Origin: Paramacrobiotus metropolitanus
Taxonomy: Eukaryota; Tardigrada; Eutardigrada; Parachela; Macrobiotidae
Direction of reading: 5' to 3'
DNA length: 64,000 nt
Assembly (NCBI RefSeq): GCF_019649055.1
Contig: NW_026570229.1
Span: 1,736,001-1,800,000 of the forward strand
A program made the translations under genes and the position numbers. Positions 41,401 through 51,117 of this stretch are shown piece after piece. A model generated the notes under the pieces. The model was given only the letters and a program-made list of their open reading frames with translations, searched no databases and was not told where the DNA came from. The stretch's first letter is position 1; each line of letters opens with the position of its first letter.

Positions 41401-41672
41401 TCCATATCTTTAAGGGCAAAAAAATCTGAATAGCAATTAAAGCAAAAATGTCCGGCATTATTTCAGAAAAATAAGGCATCTCCTGTTTTTGCATTTAAAA
41501 TTTGACTGCAAATGCTTGCTGGAAAAAAAGTACAGCCGAATCCTACTTAACCAACCCGATTGCGAATGGAGGACGTTGACGAGATGACCACGTTCTCTTG
41601 CGACGACGTGAGACGCCGTGCAGCGTCCATTCTGCGGCGCAGTGTCGGTATGGCGTCGACCACTTCCGTCAT
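17098..41672 (-). CDS. KASH-domain spectrin-repeat protein (nesprin/Klarsicht-like)
   Basis: Minus-strand exons with matching phases: 41556-41672, 40727-40862, 39648-39784, 26453-26653, 24013-24343, 23211-23508, 22224 to 21782 (or 21707), 20994 (or 21016) to 20738, 20011-20134, 19675-19877, 18345-18808, 17098-17440. The best model has 1017 residues. Exons 3-4 (WHWLRQVEKHLY) and 8-11 (NLDWLGTIDKHI, LIERWDGLLGEV) read as amphipathic helices like spectrin repeats; exons 5-7 are a Ser-rich disordered linker. The last exon has a transmembrane helix followed by a 27-residue tail ending LDYPNGSPPI. KASH proteins sit in the outer nuclear membrane, bind SUN proteins in the lumen and hold cytoskeleton outside. 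The start at MTEVVDAIPTLRRR is chosen because an in-frame stop lies just upstream with no acceptor between. No calponin-homology domain is visible, so this resembles a short isoform or a Klarsicht-type gene. The exon 7/8 junction is uncertain. Confidence 0.85.
19410..19658 (+). repeat. Dispersed ~245-bp repeat, copy 1 (KASH intron 10)
   Basis: It begins GCACCTGGCTCCATATTTT and ends with GCCACTGCACTACGAACA followed by text related to AATTGGCAATGTAATCCGAC. A second copy with the same start, end and length occurs at 29969-30213. The middle is AT-rich and diverged. No coding potential is seen. Confidence 0.7.
28092..28832. mobile_element. 741-bp non-autonomous DNA transposon (MITE-like)
   Basis: The ends are inverted repeats of about 28-29 bp. 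The left end starts GGGGTGCTACGCCAAGTTCG at 28092 and the right end (28804-28832) is its reverse complement with about one mismatch. The interior has GC-richer text than the surrounding intron and no reading frame with transposase character. I could not identify a clear target-site duplication, so the superfamily is not assigned. Confidence 0.75.
29969..30213 (+). repeat. Dispersed ~245-bp repeat, copy 2 (KASH intron 3)
   Basis: This is the same element as at 19410-19658: GCACCTGGCTCCATATTTT at one end, GCCACTGCACTACGAACAT near the other, then text related to AATTGCCAGTGCAATCCGAC. Both lie in introns of the same gene, in the same orientation. Confidence 0.7.
34549..34640. repeat. Short direct repeat in KASH intron 3
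   Basis: A ~32-base unit containing AACCAAAACATCCGAAAATA and AGCGTACCGTC occurs twice, about 60 bases apart, with a partial third copy of the CGTACCGT end between them. Confidence 0.6.
38871..38907. repeat. GT-rich microsatellite
   Basis: A run of GT dinucleotides grades into TGTTGTGTTGTG. It lies in KASH intron 3. Confidence 0.7.
39062..39116. repeat. 22-bp-arm inverted repeat (hairpin)
   Basis: Left arm TTTCCCGGCATGATGCGGGG plus TA (39062-39083) pairs with the right arm (39095-39116) with one mismatch across an 11-base loop. It is GC-rich within AT-rich intron DNA. No function is shown. Confidence 0.7.
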
Positions 41673-44600
41673 CTTCTCCGCAGTCGATTCCGATCAATCA
41701 AACCACAAGTATCCACCGATAGTTTTTTCACATTCACCGTGGTTTGAGGCTACAAAATTCCGTCCTAAAGCAAACAATTTACATCACTCCCTTGACAAAA
41801 AAAATCAAAAAACATCTCTGAGAGATTCGAAGCGGCAACGAAATGAAAAAGCCGCTGCAACAACTACAAATCGCATGAAATTAATAAAAGCCTTTGAATA
41901 AATCCACAAAATAAATGGATAAATTTTTATATCTTGTAATACCACGCAAAATTCATAAAAAAAGGAAATAAAGGAAAAGCTGCCGCAGAATACAGTATAA
42001 AACATTTCCCACAAAGAACCAATTAAAAAATTAAAATAAATTAAATTTCATTTGCAACAGCCAGTAAAATAACAAAAATTACAAGCGCTGCACATTTGAT
42101 AGCTAAAATTCAAATACTTAAAAAAAATAAATAAAAACTGATTCAAAATTACATTTATGTAGGAATAGTAAACCACGTCAAAAAGTTAATTAGTAAACTG
42201 CCTTCAAAAATAGTAAATTAATTAAAAAATGGTAAACCACAATTATAAATAATAAACCACGATCCAAAATTTTACGCACGAGTCGGCCACCACATAATTA
42301 AATAACAGTCGAGATTAGTTAAAAAAATTCACCGATATAAATCGCAAGAATCAAACCGAGCAATCGATATATTTTAATAAGCGTTATAAAATCTTCGACA
42401 AACTGTGCAAGAGAGCGAACTGCTTCCCACACACGCAAGAGACATAACCTGACCTCGCCAGAATCTAAACAGACTTCTTGAAAATTTATTTGCCAACGGA
42501 ACCGCAAGACTTAATCCCAGCTGGTTCCGAAATCAAACCACGATGGCACCAAGTTACCAACCGGCACACTATTAATAACTAACAGATGGACCTCTTGCTT
42601 AATCTCAGGCTGGGAAAGCACAGCGCCAAGAGTGAAATGCATCTCCGCTCAAGCATGTTGACATGCCTTGTCCATTCCCAACCATTAGCCAACAAATTCA
42701 ATCAACCCACATTTTACAAGAAATTCTTAGACGGCAACTACAACTCCCATCTCCGGAGACGGCGGAAGAAAATTCCGATAAAATTATTCGAAAAATGTGC
42801 CGGTTGCCAGCCGTTATCGCTGACCGATTCCAAAGTTTAATGGGTTAATGTCTTTAGAAATGCCGGCGTCAATTCCAAATCACAACCGTTTTCATGTCAA
42901 CCGTTTGCAAAATTATCGCGCCGATTGCCAAAGACAAAAGGCCGGCGGAATTACACCGCGCCGCTACGATATTTTCTTTTTAAATTTATCAGTACGAAAT
43001 TCCATTCATCATTCACTCATGTTGGCTTTCTGCTTTTTCTCCTCATTATATTTAAATCTTTAAAAGTTTTATATTTACTTACGATAAAAATAAATTACAA
43101 ACTTTTTATACGAAGAAAGTTAATATTTAAATTATTTTTCGCAAGTACAAAAAAGTGAAAAATCCACCGGATTAACAGAAAAAAATCAAAATATTATTTA
43201 CAACTAAAACAATTAACTGAATAAATGAAAACGGCATTGAAACGGTCAATAAAACAAAAATCAAATAATACTTAAAACTAAAAAGATTAACAGACAAAAA
43301 TTAAAATAATATTTGACATCAAATCCGATCTGTAAGAAAATCCGTAATACGACAATTGAAAAAATTCGATCTGAAATATTCACACGGTCTGATGGTGCCG
43401 ATATTTGCACCGGAAATGCATTTTTCGCAAACAGTAATTTAAGAAAAATGTAAAAATTGAAGTTCAATACCTCGGTAATATAATGGCTTTCCACCGGAAA
43501 CGATAATCGGCTAATTAGAATAAATTGACCCTCATTTATCACACTGACATCCTGCGATTTCTCCCCGTTTAATTCCTCATCAATCGCCTAATCTGATCCG
43601 GTCAAATCGGAATCAAAAAAGCATCTCTGACGGTGCCTAACTGCACGGCGTGTGACGAGCCACCTTGTTGTGCAAGCAAGCGCAAGAACAACAACAAACA
43701 CGACAGGTGCGAGTGTGAGACCTGTCAAAAAGTGTGCCGGCTGACTGTTCATTTTTCGCTACAGAAAAATGTCTCGCGCGTTTCTTGCGTGGCCCGTGGT
43801 AATTTGTCTTGGAGGGATTTTATTACAGCGATGACAATTTGGCGTTGTTGGCAAACGCTGACAATTAGCCGTGGCAGCGTCGCTGATAGCTTGTTTGATC
43901 AAACTATTAAACGCTTAATGACCTCCAATGTGATATGATTCGGTGGGGCCGATAAAAATAGAATAGAGCAGCGCGCCAACGCCGATTTTGGCTATTATTA
44001 ATCATTTTTATTTCCGGCCTACGAGCGCCGCGCTAAATATCCCATTTCTTAACGGTTCCACAATATCGAAAGACATAACAATAAATTTCTCGGTTGACTG
44101 AGTGTGTTTCGAAATCAGTTGCACGCGTAAAAATTGCCCCAGAAAATGGTATCAAAAGAAAAGTTTACACGGAATTGAAAAACAGCCTCAGAAAATTGTA
44201 CACCGAAAATATATTAAAAACAGAATTCAATTAAAATAAAATTTTTCTACAAAATTATCAAGTAAAAGAAAAACATATTTCTTCATATAAACGGATCTAC
44301 ACTTGCACAAAAAAAGCAAATCAATATGTACGCGTAAAAATCACCGAAAAAATTCACGCAAGTATTGGACACAGCGAAAAATGAAAACGATCCAATTTAA
44401 TTAATCTCATTACATAAATATATTTTAAAAACATTTTCTAATAAAAGTATTATCGCATTTATAAAATAAATTTCTCTGGGTTGATTGCTTGTAATTAATT
44501 TCTTTTGAAAGACCGGAGAACTGCTAATGCAAAAAATCTGCTAAATTTCATGAAAGCACAACTAAAATAAATTAAATTAATGCAAACTTAATCCGGAAAA

Positions 44601-47374
44601 ATATTCAAAGGTATTCGTATTCGCACTGCAGACACAGTTACAGTTACTGACGGAAACAAAGAAACGAAGGAAACGCAAAACTATCCAGGGAAGCAAAATG
44701 ACATGGAAACCTTACAAGAAAATGTCGTCCTCGGGCGATGCAAAATTTCTGCATGATAAAAACTGACTTACTGCTTTGTGACGCCGGAAGTCACGAAGTC
44801 AGCATCGTTGAACTCCAAGTGTTTTCGTTTCCACAGCTACCATAATCCAAAACATAAACCGTGCAGGTATGCAGATACGTCATGCACAACAACGACTTCC
44901 GGTTGGTCTCCCACGATCCAACTCACTGAAAAGGAAACACACACATCAACGAAGTACAGTCAGTATTAAAAACGGCTGAAATTCGTTTGGAAGCAAAAAC
45001 TGCGGCTGGAAAAGCCATTATTTTCCGAAAAAAAGGGGATTCAAGTACTGTACAGCAAACCGGATCGTACAAGGATCGAAGAACAAACAAGCCAAATTTC
45101 AGTATAAACCAAAAAAAAAATCGGTGTGAGAAAATAAATACTGATTACCGAATGACAGAACCGATAAATCATAAAATAATAAGATCAAAAAGTGTCAAAA
45201 CTCCGATGTACAGAAACGAGCAATCGTAGAGAATGGGCAGAGTCCGGTATTCATGCGCAAGAGCAAAATAATGCGCAAATCAATAAATAACAAGAGTAAA
45301 ATAATACGCAAAATAAAATCCATGCTTTTTTAACGGATAAAAAAATTTGAGCATTTTCTGGACACGAAACTGAACTTTTATTATTGTGAATAAAATACTA
45401 GAAATTTAATAAAAAACTGGTAAGGCAAATCTTTAACATTTAAACTGAAAAAAATCAATCACAGTACGTATTGTAATTAACAATCTACTGTTAAACCAAC
45501 CTTTCTTAAAAATGCCAATTTTAAATTCGGAAATTCGAAATGCAGGAAAAAATTTCCCAGTAAAGTAATTCATTGAACAATTATTTATTTGCTCTGGCTG
45601 GCGTACAAAACGTACCTGCGTCCGTCCCGACTGTGGTAACAAGCTTTCAAGCGTCCAAGCGCACCAAACACGCAATTAATCAGCCAATTTCTCGCACAAG
45701 TTACTCGCGCGGGGCGCCACAGGGTCTCGATGAGTTCACACCACACAATGCCTTGAATAAGAAGGAAACGCTAGCGTCCTCCTTACCAACCGGTTACCAG
45801 ACAAAAAAACCCAGCGTTTGACTTGCTGCAGCAGATCAACAGCAAACAGTCACCCTCGCTCATAGAACAAACAGCCATTTCCTGTCGCACCTGCTCAGCG
45901 TCTCTTCGACCCTATACAACATCCATCTCCCATGGGCCATGTCCAGTGTAGCCAGTAGCATCCATCACGTGCCTTCTTGGCAACCGCCCGCATCATAAAC
46001 AGACATTAAAATAACATTTTTACAGCGGCCACCTGCAGAAAAACACGTCTCCAGGCCATTGTCAGCGATTTTCATCGCGGCGTCGTAAAGACGTAAACAT
46101 GTCCAAACATGCATAAACGTGTGAATGGAAGATGAATATGAATCGTACAGTCTGTCGCAAGATATGTTGTCAACAAAAATTTAGGCCAGCCAAGACCACT
46201 TTGGCCGCAAACATGCAATGCAGATAGTCGCGTTCACACCAACTGCCACACAGGACCAGCGAGCGTGTGTGACTGTGTGTCAGCAAGTGAAAGTGGGCAA
46301 ACTGGATGGACGGCGCCACTGGCCAGAGAGAGAGTGCGGCGACAATGGTCAAAAGGAGACAGGCAGACGCACAGCGGCTATACATCCGGTTTGAGGCTTT
46401 AAAACGTGAGACACATGAGGCAGAGAGAACATGCTTATCGGACGCGAGATGGCTGTTTTGCACGAGACAAGTTCAAGTGCAGGTCTACAGGGCGGATCAT
46501 ATAATGCGCCATATTTCCAATTTCATTGATTCTCATTGACCATTGTATAAAGTTTTATTTGATTGACGTTTTGGCTGATCAAGTTGCAACGCTTTCAGAA
46601 TTACTGCGTACGGATAATTATGGTTTACAAAATTAATACACCGTTAAAATTTATTTCGCTCAAATTTGAACACCTATTGCAATTTTTTCACGAAATGTTT
46701 TTCAGAAAGGCCGCATTTCCGGGCGCTAATCACTGGGAAGTTTCAGCATTTTATTAAACGCTGTACGGAAAAAATTCCTTAAAAATTTCATTAATAACTG
46801 GTTAAAATTTTTTTCAGGTAATACAGTTGTTCGAGTTTTGTTGATTAATATTATGCTGCCAATTAATTTTCGTTGTACGAAATATTTCAGAACAGGCCGC
46901 ATTTTGGGGCACTAAAAATCGTTGTAAAATATGACCGTATTACGATTCTGTTGAAGTTCCTTAAAATTAATTCGAATTAATTCCGGAATTGCGAATTTCT
47001 GATTCCAATGATTTTTTAATTTCTGAATGGCATTTTTAAATAATTACATTCCCCAAAAAAATTGACACAAAAAACGCAAACAGCCAGACAACCGAATCGG
47101 TTAAACGTATAAAAAAATAGTCCACAAGTTTGATGCAAACCACCTGTGCCGGTACGAACACCAAAGCAGCCAAAATTCGATCATTTGGCAATTATTGTGA
47201 AACAGGATAACACGACGACCCAGTGATACAGCACGTCAATTAGAGAGAGATTACAATTAATAAAGGAAACCAAGGGGGGAAGAATGTGCCAAAGCGCAGG
47301 AGCGGGGCCTGCTGCGTCCACGCATACGAGTAATAAAAAGCGGAATCCCCAAACGGAACCGCCGCGACGCGCGC
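41673..47374. other. Interval between the KASH gene and CAHS
   Basis: It is AT-rich with GC-richer patches near 43.6-44.0, 44.6-45.1 and 45.6-46.5 kb. The KASH promoter and any 5' UTR exons should be here, but no clear promoter or further coding exon was found. Open frames of 60-100 codons have no conserved character. Confidence 0.45.
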
Positions 47375-49995
47375 TTAGCGGCCCAGGAAGGTGTCCTTGA
47401 TCTTCTCGCCCAGGGACTTCTTCTCCTTCTCGTGAACTTCGTGGTGAGTGGTCACGGATTCGGAGACAGTCGTACCGCCGCTCACAGTGCGCCTGTAAAA
47501 GGAAAATAATCAAAAATCAATTCACTGAAGCATAATAACTGTATTAAAATTAACCGAAAATCCCAGCAGAATTGACCGGAATTCCTTGCCAAAAATTCTG
47601 AGATTTTAAATTTTGAAAAATTCAAAAATATAACGTATTAAATTAAAGGCCAGTAATTAAAAAATAAATCAATTAAAAAAATAATTTCCTCCAATTTTAT
47701 TATGTAATGAAAATTATAAAAAAAATCGATTTATGCAGAATTTCTTACCCAGCAGCGGTATCCATGGACACTTCGATGTTGGTGGCCATGCGGCTCTTGT
47801 CCAAGGCGTCCTGGGCCAGCTGGCGCTCGTGCTCCAGCTCCTTCTTGGCATACTTGGCCTCCAGTTCCACCTCGCGTTTCTGGCGCTCAATGGTGGTGTC
47901 GACCATCTCCTTGCGGAATTCCACATCGCGGGCGTGCTGCTTCTCAAGCTCCTTGCGGATTTTCTCGGCCTCTTCCTGCACAAACCAATTAACCATTTTA
48001 AGAAAATTCACAAAAGCTATTCACTCCATAAATAATCAGAAAATTAAATCAATAAATCTTGTTTAATCAGGACGAAAATAAATCGGAATAACTTTCTGAG
48101 ATTTATTTTCTAATTTATTTCTCTTTCTAAATTAATCAAGCATACCTCGGCTTCTTTCCGGTAGGAATCGGTCTTCTTCTCGAGTTCCTTCTCATGAGAT
48201 CGGGCAATGGCTTCCTTCTCGCGCTGATAATGTTCCTGGTCCTTCAGGGCCTTCTCGCGCATCTCAGCGGTTTCCACAACGGTGCCAGCCTGTGAACCAG
48301 CCGTTACACGGGCAGCGGAAGCGGTGAAGCCTGCATCAACGCACAAATAAATTAGTCACACAATTATAATTATTAAATCAATTTCAACCGCATAATTACT
48401 GATTGCGTAAAAAATATAGCATGAATTTTAATTAAATTAATCCATAAATTTATGATAAATTACTGAATAATCATGGATTTATTAATGACCAATTTTAAAT
48501 AAGAAATAAATCAATTTAATTTAAAATATCCTAATTAAAATTCAATTTACCTTCGCCAATGACTTCCTGCGCAAGACCAGCCGAGCCGGTGGAGATGATG
48601 GGTGCCATCGGCGCAATGAGCGGCGCACGCACCTGTGAATGAAAAAGTAAACATTGGGTCACGTGTCAAATTAACATGCAGCTGAATGAATCACTGAGTA
48701 AACAGCTGGGAATTTCCAGCGGCATGTGCAGATAACAGCGCATTAAACATGCAAACAACTTTACGCAACACGACACGCATCGCTGGCTTTGAACAGCAGT
48801 ACGCTCCGCCTACTTCCATCAGCAGTTCATAACCCAAACAAAATGTAGCTGTTCTAAAGCGGAAACCGGGAAATTCCGCAGTATATCGCACAGACGCCTA
48901 CGTAGGTCACATTTCTGGGAAAAATCGATAAGCTGCTGGAAAAACCGTAGATCGAAAAGAAACCAGAATAATTTAACCAATAAATAATTTTAAAGTAAAT
49001 TTTCTCCGATCTCCTATGCAGTTTTCGTATACATTTAAAACACGCAATCCAAAAGCGAAATTAATTTTCAGAAAAGACTACGCATCGTTAACCTGAAAGT
49101 TACCCTGTTGCGAACGGCATTTTAACCTAGACCGATACAGAAATCCGCTGCCTGCGCTCTACTCAGTACAACATCCAAACTAAAAATAAATTCCTGCGCT
49201 TCAAAATCGTTGATACTGCTAATGTCCCTGTATAAACCGTATACAAAACCATCGAGCGAACAGACTTCTTGGCCAAAGGCAGTGAATTAAAAACGAGCAA
49301 TCTTCAAAAGAAAATGAAATACGAAAAGAGCTTTTATTTTATCGCTGATGGCGCTAACATCCCTGTAAACCGTATACAAAACGACTGAGCGAACAGACTT
49401 TCTGTCCAGAGCCACCGAATTTAAAACAAGCCAATTTCAAAAATCGAAAAGGAAGCATGCGTTCTTAAAATAACGCTGATGCTGCTAACATCCCTGTAAA
49501 CCATATACAAAACGACCGACCGAACAGACTTCTTGCCTTGAGGCACCGAAATTAAAACAAAAATATCGTAAATTTTCAAAATCCCTTCTTGACTTGTGCT
49601 TCCTTAAACTCATCCTAATTTTACAAAAAACATACCTCAGTGTGAGTGTAGGACGTGTTCTTTTCGGCTTCAAACGTGCGCGTTCCGGATTGCGCCGTGG
49701 CGGCGGAGGAATACTGCGTGGCTCCGGTTGTCAATCCCGCCGCATCGGCTCCAGTGACGACAGTCTTGCCCTTGACCTGCAAGCAGCGCACAGGTCAACG
49801 TCTTGTTCATCCCGAAAAAATTACAGCGTGACGGCGCCGGGATCGTAGCATTACCAGTGTGGCATCGGTGGGCTGGAAGTTGAGCGCGGGATCGCCGTGG
49901 CCGGTGTCCATCCCGACGCGCACCTCCTGCAGACCGCGCGACGGGTCCACTGTGCGCTCCTCCACACGTTCGAATTTCTCTTCGTGATGAGACAT
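47375..49995 (-). CDS. CAHS: Cytosolic abundant heat-soluble (CAHS) protein, complete, six exons
   Basis: Exons on the minus strand are 49855-49995, 49636-49776, 48551-48632, 48146-48330, 47749-47975 and 47375-47492. All five introns are GT/AG and every phase joins, giving 894 nt (297 residues plus stop). The start [14 protein letters not shown] follows a TATA box. Seen: a non-repetitive N-terminal third; the linker [20 protein letters not shown] (about 97-116); GFTASAARV (about 122); a long charged helix (about 145-245) with [19 protein letters not shown] and [19 protein letters not shown]; and a C-terminal segment with [13 protein letters not shown] ending FLGR. These match the CAHS family in order and spacing. 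CAHS proteins are intrinsically disordered, cytosolic, and form helical filaments or gels on water loss. There is no signal peptide and only one gene is seen here. The N-terminal ~90 residues are the part I match least to family members. Confidence 0.97.
49208..49570 (-). repeat. Three-copy ~132-bp tandem repeat inside CAHS intron 2
   Basis: A unit carrying GCTAACATCCCTGTAAACC, TATACAAAAC and GAACAGACTTCTTG begins near 49208, 49343 and 49474, a spacing of about 131-135 bases. The copies are moderately diverged. The array fills the part of the 1003-bp intron nearest exon 2. Confidence 0.85.
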
Positions 49996-50131
49996 GATTA
50001 AAGCGTTCGGATAAATTTCGTACAGGGAAAAACAATTCAAAACTGACTTGTAGAAAGCGTTCAAAAATTCGTTGAGAGTCAAGATTGAGAATGAATTGCT
50101 AGGTTGGAGAAATGCCAGTCACCGCTGTCGA

Positions 50132-50137
50132 TTTATA
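50132..50137 (-). promoter_or_regulatory. TATA box of the CAHS gene
   Basis: The minus strand reads TTATAAAT 137 bases upstream of the CAHS ATG, leaving room for a short 5' UTR without an intron. It is the only good TATA match in the 300 bases before the start. Function is inferred from position. Confidence 0.5.
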
Positions 50138-50996
50138 AGCGAAAATCCTCGAATGCCGAATGGAATGCATGAATCGGCAGGCTACCAGATTTCTGCCATC
50201 CGGGGAAATGCATTGATTCGTATACAGCGGGTAAATCCCCGCTGTGGGCGGGGCCATGGGTTCACTGTATTTAAATTATGCACCCGTTGTACTTTGGCCG
50301 ATCGGTCAGAAAGCGTTGATTTGACAGGCCAATGAATCACACAATCAGCCCATGGCAAGCGCGCAACGTGCCGAGGTGTGCACGGAAAATTTCCGTCGCT
50401 CGTGACTACGCCGCGTTAAGCAACCGCGCTAATTTCTTTTGTTGACAAGTATGAATAAGTTATGAAATCGAAATGCTAATATTAAAACTGCCGCTTTCTG
50501 TGAAAAGTGAAAACAAATTTATACGAGCTTGTAATCCATGATACAAGCTAAAGTTATGGTTTTCTCTCCTTTCTGCAGCTAATGTTGTCATCTCAAATTA
50601 ATTATAAATTGGTTTATTATCGTTAGTAAATACATTAAATACATACATTGTATTAGTCGTGACAAGTAGTACTGACTATTGATTAATTTGGTTTAATAAG
50701 AAGAGTACGTATTAGATACCAATAGAAATAATTTATTTTTAGCCGAATTATAACCGCATCAAATTAGTCTGTAATTTCCCATTTCCGGTTGGAACCATTA
50801 CATTCTGTGACGCGGGAACTGGAGAATATTTTGTTTGAATTTTTTTACAGTTTTATTACAATTCGCGGCAATTATACAAATCAACCATTTTTGCCATTTT
50901 TTGCTTAAGGTACGGTAGAAAAATATGGCAAAAATCAAGCGGAGAATAAACAAAACAACGAACGTATAGCTACGTATACATACGTATACATACAAA

Positions 50997-51002
50997 TTTA
51001 AT
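50997..51002 (-). terminator. Possible polyadenylation signal of the BTB-BACK gene
   Basis: ATTAAA on the minus strand lies 116 bases beyond the stop codon. It is a common variant signal, but AT-rich DNA yields such matches often. Confidence 0.3.
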
Positions 51003-51117
51003 AACTGCCAATAAACGACAAAGACATTAATGCACTTATTATAATTATGAATTCCTGCTCGATCTTGAACAAACTTGATAAACCTCGACGTAAAAATGTC
51101 GCACTTCGACCGTATCG

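Larger units (their letters stand above)
49996..51117. other. Intergenic DNA between CAHS and the BTB-BACK gene
   Basis: It holds the CAHS promoter side (TATA at 50132), a GC-richer stretch to about 50400, and AT-rich DNA with a TACGTATACA-type microsatellite near 50960-50992. No gene is seen. Confidence 0.6.

Noticed and set aside
41560-41901. Plus-strand frame of 113 codons
   Set aside because: It is antisense to the first KASH exon, whose phase and peptide fit the gene model.
43633-43938. Plus-strand Cys-rich frame of 101 codons
   Set aside because: It starts without ATG, its cysteines are confined to a low-complexity start, and nothing around it supports splicing or conservation.
44778-44969. 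Possible further upstream KASH exon near 44.8 kb
   Set aside because: All minus-strand frames there are broken or lack spectrin-like text, and the first supported exon has an in-frame stop just upstream.
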